Assembly: GCF_900187445.1 (NCBI RefSeq)
Contig: NZ_FYEB01000007.1
Location: 171,311 to 235,310 of the forward strand
Origin: Pseudomonas sp. Irchel s3b2
GTDB lineage: Bacteria > Pseudomonadota > Gammaproteobacteria > Pseudomonadales > Pseudomonadaceae
DNA: 64,000 nucleotides
Reading direction: 5' to 3'
Both the position numbers and the translations under genes were made by a program. Under the pieces are notes generated by a model. It made no database searches and was not told the origin of the DNA. It worked only from the letters and a program-made list of their open reading frames with translations. Below, piece after piece: positions 53,716 to 61,718 of the stretch (positions are counted from its first letter, which is position 1; each line of letters begins with the position of its first letter).

Positions 53716-53884
53716 AGCGCGGTTCCTTGCATACGTGATGGAACGGGTTGTTCACCCGCACAGGCCTTGGTCGTAAACCCTGTGCTCAGGCACAAAGACA
53801 ACCACCCAAGGGGTGGCCGAGACTCACTGGGCGATCAACGTTACCCTTGCGTCGCAAAAAATCATAATAAAGAGAGAGCCCGCC

Positions 53885-55195
53885 ATGTCACAGAGCGCCA
53901 CAGCTACCTTGGCCACCGCTGACGACAAAAACGCCGTCTACAAACGCATTACCCTGCGTTTGATCCCCTTCATTTTCATCTGCTACCTGTTCAATTACCT
54001 TGACCGGGTAAACGTCGGGTTTGCCAAACTGCAGATGCTCGACGCGCTGAAATTCAGCGAAACCGTGTACGGCCTCGGTGCCGGGATTTTCTTCATTGGC
54101 TACGTACTGTGCGGCGTACCGAGCAACCTGGCCCTGACCAAATTCGGCCCGCGCCGCTGGATCGCCCTGATGATGATCACGTGGGGCATGCTGTCGACCT
54201 GCCTGCTGTTCGTCACCACACCGACCGAGTTCTACACCCTGCGCCTGTTTACCGGTGCCGCCGAAGCCGGGTTCTTCCCGGGCGTGGTGCTTTACCTCTC
54301 GCAGTGGTTCCCGACGTTCCGCCGTGGTCGCATCATGGCGCTGTTCATGTCGGCAATCCCGGTGTCCGGCCTGCTCGGCAGTCCGTTTTCTGGCTGGATC
54401 CTCAATCACTTCGGCGCAGGCCAGGGCGGTCTCGCTGGCTGGCAGTGGATGTTCCTGTTGCAAGGCATTCCGACCGTTATCCTCGGCGCCCTCGCCTACT
54501 TCCTGCTCAGCGACAGTTACGCCAACGCCAAGTGGCTGACTCCTTACGAGCGCTCGGTGCTTGAGGCCGATCACGCTGAAGACCTGGCCAGCAAACCGAA
54601 AACCGCTACCGATTCGCTGTTGGCGGTGTTCAAGAACCCGGCGATCTGGGCTTTCGGTCTGATCTATTTCTGCATCCAGAGCGGTGTCTACGCGATCAAC
54701 TTCTGGCTGCCGTCGATCATTAAGAACCTGGGCTTCAGCGACAACCTGGTGATCGGCTGGCTCAGCGCGATTCCGTACCTGCTGGCGGCGGTGTTCATGT
54801 TGATGGTCGGTCGTTCGGCGGACCTGCGCAAAGAACGTCGCTGGCACTTGGTGGTGCCGATGTTGATGGGCGCGGTGGGTCTGCTGATTGCGGTGAACTT
54901 CGCCGCCAACCCGGCCATCGCCATTCTCGGCCTGACTATCGCCACCATGGGCGCCCTCACCGGCCTGCCAATGTTCTGGCCTGTGCCGACGGCAATGCTT
55001 AGCGCCGGTGCGGCAGCGGGTGGTTTGGCGTTGATCAACTCCATGGGGCAGATGGCGGGTTTCCTTAGTCCGTATCTGGTGGGTTGGGTCAAGGACAGCA
55101 CCGGGTCGACCGATGCGGCGTTGTACCTGCTGGCGGGTGTGATTGTTTGCGGGAGTTTGCTGGCGTTGCGCATGACGCGGACGTTGCGCGCCTGA
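53885..55195 (+). CDS. ACS-family MFS transporter (anion:cation symporter)
   Basis: 436-residue, twelve-helix permease of the group that carries glucarate, tartrate, hydroxy acids and phthalate (GudP/TtuB type). After a 20-residue tail the family signature FNYLDRVNVGFAKLQM appears on helix 1, with MLSTCLLFVTTPTEFYTLRLFTGAAEAGFFPG in the fifth-helix region. The ATG at 53885 follows AAGAGAGA. Divergent from cdaR; glycerate or a related hydroxy acid is the likely substrate. Confidence 0.93.
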   Translation: MSQSATATLATADDKNAVYKRITLRLIPFIFICYLFNYLDRVNVGFAKLQMLDALKFSETVYGLGAGIFFIGYVLCGVPSNLALTKFGPRRWIALMMITWGMLSTCLLFVTTPTEFYTLRLFTGAAEAGFFPGVVLYLSQWFPTFRRGRIMALFMSAIPVSGLLGSPFSGWILNHFGAGQGGLAGWQWMFLLQGIPTVILGALAYFLLSDSYANAKWLTPYERSVLEADHAEDLASKPKTATDSLLAVFKNPAIWAFGLIYFCIQSGVYAINFWLPSIIKNLGFSDNLVIGWLSAIPYLLAAVFMLMVGRSADLRKERRWHLVVPMLMGAVGLLIAVNFAANPAIAILGLTIATMGALTGLPMFWPVPTAMLSAGAAAGGLALINSMGQMAGFLSPYLVGWVKDSTGSTDAALYLLAGVIVCGSLLALRMTRTLRA

Positions 55196-55218
55196 TCATC
55201 AGCCCTAGATGATCGTTT

Positions 55219-55331
55219 GATCGTTCCCATGCTCCGCGTGGGAATGCAGCCCGGGACGCTCTGCGTCCCTTTCGAGAGCTGGAACGCGGAGCGTCCCTTG
55301 AGGCATTCCCACGCAGAGCGTGGGAACGATC
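55219..55331. repeat. Composite REP element (GATCGTTCCCATGC family)
   Basis: Outer arms GATCGTTCCCATGC and CGTGGGAACGATC, with inner arms GGGACGCTCTGCGTCCC and GGAACGCGGAGCGTCC. Same family as at 29903. It lies between convergent genes. Confidence 0.88.
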
Positions 55332-55347
55332 ACATCACAGTTCTGCG

Positions 55348-55701
55348 CTAGCCCTGCGGATCGAGATTATCCAGCACTCGATTGACCGCCAGCTCACCGT
55401 TCATCACGACCTGTTGAATCCCGAGCATCGTGCTGCGATAGGGTTCACCTACCAATGCGGCGAAATCACTGAGCATTATGCTTGCCGATTTCATGGATTC
55501 GCAGGCGTGGGCCAGCAGGCTTTCCGAATCGACACCAGGTGCGACGATAAACATCTTGCTGGGTTTGCGGGCAGGTTCTTTGGGTGGCTTGAGGTAATGA
55601 TCGAGGGCGCGGTCTGCGGCTTCGTTGAGTTTTTTTGAATCGAGGGATTCGTAGGGGGATGTCGGATCTGATTCCGGTGGATTGGGTGTTGGTTTGAACA
55701 T
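55348..55701 (-). CDS. DUF6124-family small protein
   Basis: 117 residues, a pseudomonad-restricted family that I recognise by the start MFKPTPNPPESDPTSPYESLDSKKL and by FIVAPGVDSESLLAHACESM. A disordered N-terminal 50 residues precede a helical core. Function unknown. AGGAG lies 8 bases before the ATG. An inverted repeat can cover this site (see the leader entry), so translation is probably regulated. Confidence 0.9.
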   Translation of the reverse strand: MFKPTPNPPESDPTSPYESLDSKKLNEAADRALDHYLKPPKEPARKPSKMFIVAPGVDSESLLAHACESMKSASIMLSDFAALVGEPYRSTMLGIQQVVMNGELAVNRVLDNLDPQG

Positions 55702-55902
55702 AGATGGAACTCCTAAAGCACTTAAGAAGAGCCATCACCCTCGCTACCAAACGAATGTGGTGGTGGCCAAACGCAGGTTGGTAGACCGGGCTTTAGGAGA
55801 CGGCGCGCCCGAAGGCGCCCTGCGCATGACCACCATAAAACCGAGACGAAAAATCTCAGCAAAGGGTGCGTGCTTTGCAACTAAAAACCCAGGCTACCAA
55901 AC
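55702..55902 (-). promoter_or_regulatory. Candidate structured mRNA leader controlling the DUF6124 gene
   Basis: Read on the minus strand, the ribosome site GCTTTAGGAG (55719-55710) is perfectly complementary to CTCCTAAAGC at 55799-55790. Nested inside, TTGGTAG at 55750-55744 pairs with CTACCAA at 55784-55778. The same CTACCAA can instead pair with a second TTGGTAG at 55900-55894, which would open the inner stem. Between them is a stem closed by a C(UUCG)G tetraloop (55818-55805), stable only on the minus-strand RNA. The rest up to 56152 has no visible gene. Confidence 0.55.
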
Positions 55903-56152
55903 CCGATCACTGTTTTTCAGCGACAGGGAAACGATACAGTCGGGGCTCAAGGCGCACTAGCCGGCGGATTCTGGCGTAGTCGTAGGCAACGGCGCAAGGA
56001 TGTGTAGCCTCCGAGAGCATCCATCGGTGCCATTTAAACATTGCTGTTTATTGCCACTGCCCCAATGTGAGAGCGAGCTGATAATTCAGATTGCTCCCGA
56101 CAGCCGTTCTGGTATTTGATTAGGGCTTTCTGACCGGTAAAAGGATTTCGTC

Positions 56153-57166
56153 ATGAGCTATCGCACGCTGGGTCATTCGGGTTTACAAGTGTCGACCCTC
56201 ACATTGGGCACCATGATGTTCGGCGAGCAGACCAGCACCGAAGATTCCCTGCGAATCATCGACAAGGCCTGGGACCAGGGCATCAACTTCATCGACACCG
56301 CGGACGTCTACACCAACGGCCGCTCCGAAGAGATCGTCGGCGAAGCGATTGCCGGCAACCGCCACGAATGGGTGCTCGCCACCAAAGTCGGCTTCGGCCC
56401 GGTGGACGGCGTGCCGAACCGCAGCGGTCTGAGCCGCAAGCACTTGTTCAATGGCATCGATGCCAGCCTGACCCGGTTGGGCACCGATTATCTGGACATC
56501 TATTACCTGCACCGCGAAGACCACAACACGCCGCTGGAAGTCACGGTGTCGGCCATTGGCGATTTGATCCGTCAGGGCAAGATTCGCTATTGGGGTCTGT
56601 CGAACTACCGTGGCTGGCGCATCGCCGAAGTGATTCGTGTGGCTGACAAACTCGGTGTCGACAGGCCGATCATCAGCCAGCCGCTGTACAACATCGTCAA
56701 CCGTCAGGCAGAAACCGAGCAGCTCACTGCCGCGCAAAACTATGGCTTGGGCGTGGTGCCTTACAGTCCGCTGGCGCGCGGTGTGCTCAGCGGCAAGTAC
56801 GCGCCCGACGTAACGCCAGACGCCAACAGCCGCGCGGGCCGTCAGGACAAACGCATTCTGGAAACAGAATGGCGGGTTGAGTCGCTGCGCATTGCCCAGC
56901 AGATTCAGCAATACACTCAGGACCGTGGCGTGGGCATCGTCGAGTTCGCGATTGCCTGGGTGCTGAACAATGGCGCTGTGACTTCGGCCATCGTCGGTCC
57001 TCGGACTGAGCAACAGTGGGATGCGTACACCAAGGCACAGGCGGTGAAGATCACGGCTGAGGACGAGGCGTTTATTGATTCGCTGGTGACACCGGGGCAT
57101 GCGTCGACGCCGGGGTTCAATGACGTGAGCCATTTTGTGCCGGGGCGTAAACCGCGTACGGCTTGA
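56153..57166 (+). CDS. Aldo/keto reductase
   Basis: NADPH-dependent oxidoreductase, TIM barrel, 337 residues, close to the YajO/Tas-like or potassium-channel beta-subunit group (AKR). The catalytic tetrad is visible: Asp in IDTADVYTNG, Tyr in the same segment (VYTNGRSEE), Lys in ATKVGFG, His in YYLHRED. The cofactor region GLGVVPYSPLARGVLSGKY and SAIVGPRTEQQW are typical. Physiological substrate unknown. AAAAGGATTTCGTC precedes the ATG. Confidence 0.93.
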   Translation: MSYRTLGHSGLQVSTLTLGTMMFGEQTSTEDSLRIIDKAWDQGINFIDTADVYTNGRSEEIVGEAIAGNRHEWVLATKVGFGPVDGVPNRSGLSRKHLFNGIDASLTRLGTDYLDIYYLHREDHNTPLEVTVSAIGDLIRQGKIRYWGLSNYRGWRIAEVIRVADKLGVDRPIISQPLYNIVNRQAETEQLTAAQNYGLGVVPYSPLARGVLSGKYAPDVTPDANSRAGRQDKRILETEWRVESLRIAQQIQQYTQDRGVGIVEFAIAWVLNNGAVTSAIVGPRTEQQWDAYTKAQAVKITAEDEAFIDSLVTPGHASTPGFNDVSHFVPGRKPRTA

Positions 57167-57172
57167 GATTTA

Positions 57173-57299
57173 TCGCGAGCAGGCTTGCCCCAATGCCAGT
57201 CAGTTAAGCCGTAATGCACTCTGTAGCAGCTGCCGAAGGCAGCTGCTACAAAGAATGCGTCGCAGCTTAACTGGCTGGCATTGGGGCTTGCCCGCGATT
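57173..57299. repeat. Long inverted repeat with nested palindrome
   Basis: GGCTTGCCCCAATGCCAGTC pairs with the complement GGCTGGCATTGGGGCTTGCC imperfectly, CAGTTAAGC with GCTTAACTG, and the centre holds GTAGCAGCTGCC-GAA-GGCAGCTGCTAC, a perfect 12-base-pair hairpin. It fuses features of two REP families. It lies between the aldo/keto reductase and the RarD-like gene. Confidence 0.85.
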
Positions 57300-57360
57300 A
57301 TTCGATTCGAAAACCACGTATCCTCCGCACCCGTTTCACGTTCAACCTCGCGAGGGCAGT

Positions 57361-58248
57361 TTGTCTAAAGGTATCGCTTTATCGGTTTCAGCCTCGGTGC
57401 TGTTTGCCGTCATGTATTACTACACCTCGCTGCTCTCACCCTTGAGCGGCGTGGAGATTTTCGGTTGGCGGATGCTGCTGACCGCGCCATGCATGACTGT
57501 GTTCATGGTGGTGTCCGGTGAGTGGAAGCGCGTGGTCGAGATTCTTCGGCGGCTGGCTGGCAAGCCGAAGCTGATTGTCGGCCTGATCGGCTCTGCAGTG
57601 CTGCTAGGCCTGCAACTCTGGTTGTTCATGTGGGCACCGCTCAACGGTTTTAGCCTCGACGTGTCGCTGGGGTATTTCCTGTTGCCGCTGTCGATGGTCC
57701 TGACCGGACGAATCGTCTATGGCGAGCGTCTTTCCTATCTGCAGAAAATAGCTGTGTTCTTCGCCAGCCTCGGCGTGCTCAACGAGTTGTATCAGGTCGG
57801 TGGTTTTTCCTGGGCGACCTTGCTGGTGGTGGTTGGCTATCCGATCTATTTCATCCTGCGCAAGCGCCTGGCCACGGACAACCTTGGCGGGCTCTGGCTG
57901 GACATGGCGTTGATGCTGCCGGTAGCGTTCTGGTTCGTGCAGGGCGGTGAGCAAGGTTTTGGCGTTTTCGATCAGTACCCGACGTTGTCCTGGCTGATTC
58001 CGCTGCTTGGCGTGATCAGCGCGTCGGCGTTAGTTGTCTACATTATTGCCAGCCGTCTGCTGCCGTTCAGCCTGTTCGGGTTGTTGAGTTACGTCGAACC
58101 CGTTCTGTTGCTCGGCGTCGCATTGCTGTTGGGAGAAAGCATCAAGGCCAGCGAATGGCTGACCTATATTCCGATCTGGTTGGCGGTGCTGGTGTTGGTG
58201 TTTGAAGGGTTCAAGCATCTGGTCCGGCAACGGCGCAGGCCGATGTAA
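57361..58248 (+). CDS. EamA/RarD-family permease
   Basis: 295-residue membrane protein with ten helices in the drug/metabolite transporter superfamily, in the RarD branch: FMWAPLNGFSLDVSLGYFLLPLSMVLTGRIVYGERLS matches the RarD loop after helix 4. Starts with TTG at 57361 (GAGGGCAG upstream); no better ATG exists before the first helix. The substrate of RarD proteins is unknown. Confidence 0.88.
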   Translation: MSKGIALSVSASVLFAVMYYYTSLLSPLSGVEIFGWRMLLTAPCMTVFMVVSGEWKRVVEILRRLAGKPKLIVGLIGSAVLLGLQLWLFMWAPLNGFSLDVSLGYFLLPLSMVLTGRIVYGERLSYLQKIAVFFASLGVLNELYQVGGFSWATLLVVVGYPIYFILRKRLATDNLGGLWLDMALMLPVAFWFVQGGEQGFGVFDQYPTLSWLIPLLGVISASALVVYIIASRLLPFSLFGLLSYVEPVLLLGVALLLGESIKASEWLTYIPIWLAVLVLVFEGFKHLVRQRRRPM

Positions 58249-58250
58249 TT

Positions 58251-58325
58251 GTAAGAGCGAGGCTTGCCCGCGAAGCTTTTAGCGTCTTCAAAGGGCCCCT
58301 TCGCGGGCAAGCCTCGCTCCTACAG
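58251..58325. repeat. REP-like inverted repeat (GAGCGAGGCTTGCCCGCGAAG family)
   Basis: GTAAGAGCGAGGCTTGCCCG and its complement CGGGCAAGCCTCGCTCCTAC pair with a short loop. It follows the RarD-like stop directly. Confidence 0.88.
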
Positions 58326-58344
58326 GGATTTTGCATGAATCAAT

Positions 58345-58383
58345 AAAAAGCCCGCCTGGCAGTGATGCCGGGCGGGCTTTTTC
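58345..58383. terminator. Bidirectional rho-independent terminator
   Basis: AAAAAGCCCGCCTGGC and GCCGGGCGGGCTTTTT form an 11-base-pair GC stem (one G-U) around AGTGAT, flanked by A and T runs, so it works on both strands. It lies 14 bases past the hpd stop and after the RarD-like gene. Confidence 0.92.
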
Positions 58384-58396
58384 ATCGTGTCATGGA

Positions 58397-59473
58397 TTAG
58401 TCAGTGGACAGCACACCCCGACGAACCTGATCACGTTCGATCGATTCGAACAACGCCTTGAAGTTGCCTTCGCCGAAACCATCGTCGCCTTTACGCTGGA
58501 TGAATTCGAAGAACACCGGCCCCATCAGGGTTTCCGAGAAGATCTGCAGCAGCAGACGCTTGTCGCCCGACTCGGACGAACCGTCCAGCAAAATGCCCCG
58601 CGCTTGCAATTCGTTGACCGGCTCGCCGTGGTTCGGCAAACGGCTTTCGAGCATTTCGTAGTAGGTGTCTGGCGGCGGCGTCATGAAGCGCATACCGATG
58701 CTTTTCAAGTGATCCCAGGTCTTGATCAGGTCATCGCTGAGGAAGGCCACGTGCTGGATGCCCTCACCGTTGAACTGCATCAGGAACTCTTCGATCTGCC
58801 CGGCGCCCTTGGATGACTCTTCGTTCAGCGGGATACGGATCATGCCGTCCGGCGCGGTCATCGCCTTGGAGGTCAGGCCGGTGTACTCGCCTTTGATATC
58901 GAAGTAGCGGATTTCGCGGAAGTTGAACAGCTTCTCGTAGAAGTTGGCCCAGTAAGCCATGCGACCGCGATACACGTTATGGGTCAGGTGATCGATGATC
59001 TTCAGGCCGGCCCCGACCGGGTTGCGGTCCACGCCTTCGATGAATACGAAGTCGATGTCGTAGATCGAACTACCTTCGCCAAAACGGTCGATCAGGTACA
59101 GCGGCGCGCCGCCAATGCCTTTGATCGCCGGCAGGTGCAGTTCCATCGGACCGGTTTCGATGTGGATCGGTTGGGCGCCGAGTTCCAGGGCACGCTTGTA
59201 AGCCTTTTGCGAATCTTTGACGCGGAACGCCATGCCGCACACCGATGGACCGTGCTCGGCCGCGAAGTATGACGCCACGCTGTTGGGTTCGTTGTTGAGG
59301 ATCAGGTTGATCGCGCCCTGGCGATACAGGTGCACGTCTTTGGAACGGTGGGTCGCGACCTTGCTGAAGCCCATGATCTCGAAGATCGGCTCCAGGGTGT
59401 TAGGAGTAGGCGATGCGAATTCGATGAACTCAAAGCCCATCAGGCCCATTGGGTTTTCGTATAAATCTGCCAT
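58397..59473 (-). CDS. hpd: 4-hydroxyphenylpyruvate dioxygenase
   Basis: Non-haem Fe(II) enzyme that converts 4-hydroxyphenylpyruvate and O2 into homogentisate in tyrosine breakdown; it also feeds pyomelanin. At 358 residues it follows the well-studied P. fluorescens enzyme nearly residue by residue. The iron ligands are His162 in KIIDHLTHN (His161 without the initiator Met), the His in GEGIQHVAF near 241, and the Glu in FFEFIQRKG near 323. It stands as a single gene, ending in a strong terminator. Confidence 0.97.
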   Translation of the reverse strand: MADLYENPMGLMGFEFIEFASPTPNTLEPIFEIMGFSKVATHRSKDVHLYRQGAINLILNNEPNSVASYFAAEHGPSVCGMAFRVKDSQKAYKRALELGAQPIHIETGPMELHLPAIKGIGGAPLYLIDRFGEGSSIYDIDFVFIEGVDRNPVGAGLKIIDHLTHNVYRGRMAYWANFYEKLFNFREIRYFDIKGEYTGLTSKAMTAPDGMIRIPLNEESSKGAGQIEEFLMQFNGEGIQHVAFLSDDLIKTWDHLKSIGMRFMTPPPDTYYEMLESRLPNHGEPVNELQARGILLDGSSESGDKRLLLQIFSETLMGPVFFEFIQRKGDDGFGEGNFKALFESIERDQVRRGVLSTD

Positions 59474-59512
59474 TTTGGCGCCTCATCATTTTTATCAATT
59501 AACGAATGTTAG

Positions 59513-59522
59513 TTGCTAGCAA
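59513..59522. promoter_or_regulatory. Palindrome TTGCTAGCAA upstream of hpd
   Basis: A perfect 10-base palindrome about 40 bases upstream of the hpd ATG, within an AT-rich gap (59474-59717) that has no other gene. Possible operator; no direct support. Confidence 0.25.
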
Positions 59523-59717
59523 TGCTGAGACCGGCGGGTGGCGCGCAGGAGATGCCCCGCACGCTGCGGGCGAGGAAGTCACCGTAGATCAATTGAAACC
59601 CAAATATCTTCATTGTCGACCCAAGGCTATTACGGGCGAGGCTTCTGCTGCCAGAAGACGATTATTCTTATATGCGTAACCGGATTCTACACAGCGTAAA
59701 TCAGTTGTCCATCCTTC

Positions 59718-60665
59718 TTATAAAATCCCCCTTTTCGTAGCCTGCGCAAGGGGTTTGTTGCACAGAAAAATCCCCGCCAGGATCAACCCGCCGCCCAGGC
59801 ACATCACCAGGGTCAATTGCTCGTCCAGCAGCAACGCACCAAACAGAACGGCGGTCAGCGGGTTCAAGGCGATGAATACCCCCGAACGCGTCGCCCCGAT
59901 TTTGCGGATACCGTCGTAGTAACCAATATAGGCCAATGCCGACCCCAGCACGCCCAGGTACATCAGACTCAACCATTGTTGCGTACCGAGTTCGGCGAGC
60001 GCCGCGACACTCAGCTCACCCCGCACGGCACTGGTCACCCAGAGCATCAGCGTGCCCAACAAAATCGAGTACGTCACCGTCTGCACTGGCCCCAGCGTCT
60101 GATTCAGGTTTTTGGAGAACAGCGAATAAATGCCCCAGCCGAGCACGCAGCCGAAGATGAACAGATCGCCGATCCAGGCATCAGTATCACCGGCCAGCAA
60201 TTGCGGATTACGGCTGACAATCACCAGACTGGCGCCGGCAATGCATATCGCGATACCGGCCACTTTTGCCACACTCAGTCGCTCCTTGAACAGCAGCCAT
60301 GACGCCAGGCCGATCACCGCCGGGTTCAACGCCACGATCAACGATGCCCGTGACGCGTTGATGTAATGCAGCCCGTAAAAGAAACACAGGTTGTAGAAAA
60401 AGATCCCGAAAAATCCCAGCAGCGTCAGTTGCAGCCATTGCCGAGGGCTGGGACGCACCAAAGGCACGCGCGCCAGCAGCAGAAACAGCAGCAACGCCAC
60501 ACTCGCCAGCAAGAACCGCAGGCTCGCGGCCAATAACGGACTGAGGCTGTCGGCCAGAAATCGCCCGGCGACGAACGTTCCGCCCCAGATTATGGTGACT
60601 GCTGCCAGTTTCAGATAAACCGGTACATCTGAGGAATTCGCCAGGGTTTGTTCACACGCAGTCAT
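59718..60665 (-). CDS. EamA-family DMT transporter
   Basis: 315-residue, ten-helix exporter of the EamA type with the two repeated domains (AAVTIIWGGTFVAGRFLAD in the first; LFIFGCVLGWGIYSLFSKNL in the second) and the conserved PLTAVLFGALLLDEQLT near the end. Substrate unknown; relatives export amino acids and metabolites. Divergent from a LysR gene 78 bases away, which probably regulates it. Confidence 0.92.
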   Translation of the reverse strand: MTACEQTLANSSDVPVYLKLAAVTIIWGGTFVAGRFLADSLSPLLAASLRFLLASVALLLFLLLARVPLVRPSPRQWLQLTLLGFFGIFFYNLCFFYGLHYINASRASLIVALNPAVIGLASWLLFKERLSVAKVAGIAICIAGASLVIVSRNPQLLAGDTDAWIGDLFIFGCVLGWGIYSLFSKNLNQTLGPVQTVTYSILLGTLMLWVTSAVRGELSVAALAELGTQQWLSLMYLGVLGSALAYIGYYDGIRKIGATRSGVFIALNPLTAVLFGALLLDEQLTLVMCLGGGLILAGIFLCNKPLAQATKRGIL

Positions 60666-60743
60666 AAGTCTCCACCATCAGAAATCGGGCACATGTCGTA
60701 TCATTCGACTAATGCCCGATCATCGTAAAATGAGTAAACACTC

Positions 60744-61616
60744 ATGACCCTGACTCAACTCGAGATTTTCTCGCTGGTAGCCGAACTGCGCGGCTTCACG
60801 GCGGCAGCCCATCGTCTGGAGATTTCCCAATCCGCGGTGTCTCACGCGCTCAAGTCGCTGGAACAGGAATTGGGCGTCGAACTGCTGCGCCGGTATCAGT
60901 CCCAGGTCGAGCTGAGTGACATCGGCCAGCAACTCTTACTGCGCGCGCGGGCGATGCTTGGGCTGGCCAACACGCTGCGCCAGGAAGCGGCGGATGCCCG
61001 AGGAATGAAACGCGGCACCCTGCGCATTGGCTCGTTCGGCCCGACTTCATCGATCAAACTGCTGCCAAGAATCCTGCAGCATTACCGCGCCGCACACCCG
61101 GGTATCGAGGTTCATATCGACGAAGGCCCGGATCGCCAGGTGATCCAGTGGCTGGAAGAACGACGTATCGATATCGGCTTTGTGGTGTTGCCCCAGGAAC
61201 GTTTCGATACTTTTATGCTGATCGAAGACCAGATGGTCGCACTGCTGCCTGCCGACCATGCGCTGGCCGGTCGCGACAGTTTGAGTTTGGGCGATTTGTG
61301 CCACGACCCTTTTGTGCTGACCGAAGCCGGGTCTTCGGAACTGGTGTCGCGCTTATTCAATGCAGCGCGATTGACGCCGAACATTCGCTATCGCTGCTCG
61401 CAGTTGCTCAGCACGCTGGATACCGTAGGCCGTGGCGATGCCCTGACCGTGGTCGCCGAAAGTTCATTGCCTGACGACAACGACAACCGCTACGTGAAAA
61501 AACCGCTGTCACCCCCGATCAGCCGCCAGGTTGGTCTGGCGGTGCTCGATCAGCGTCAGTCATCACCTGCGACGCTGGCCTTTATCAAACTGGCCTCAAG
61601 CCTGAATGCTCGTTGA
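60744..61616 (+). CDS. LysR-family transcriptional regulator
   Basis: 290 residues. HTH at residues 3-62 (FSLVAELRGFTAAAHRLEISQSAVSHALKSLEQELGV), effector domain 90-290 (LRIGSFGPTSSIKLLPRIL). Standard length and start. Divergent from the EamA exporter gene, the common arrangement for a LysR protein and an exporter under its control. Confidence 0.93.
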   Translation: MTLTQLEIFSLVAELRGFTAAAHRLEISQSAVSHALKSLEQELGVELLRRYQSQVELSDIGQQLLLRARAMLGLANTLRQEAADARGMKRGTLRIGSFGPTSSIKLLPRILQHYRAAHPGIEVHIDEGPDRQVIQWLEERRIDIGFVVLPQERFDTFMLIEDQMVALLPADHALAGRDSLSLGDLCHDPFVLTEAGSSELVSRLFNAARLTPNIRYRCSQLLSTLDTVGRGDALTVVAESSLPDDNDNRYVKKPLSPPISRQVGLAVLDQRQSSPATLAFIKLASSLNAR

Positions 61617-61718
61617 GCGGCATAAGCGCCGACGGCCGACTATCATGGCTGAACCCTGTTGGGAGGCGTCGTCCTGCCAGCCTTTGAGAGCCCTCTTTTA
61701 TCATGATGGATTTTGCGA

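Noticed and set aside
55682..55960. 93-codon plus-strand frame upstream of the aldo/keto reductase
   Set aside because: It is antisense to the structured leader and the start of the DUF6124 gene; the sequence is better explained by RNA pairing than by coding.
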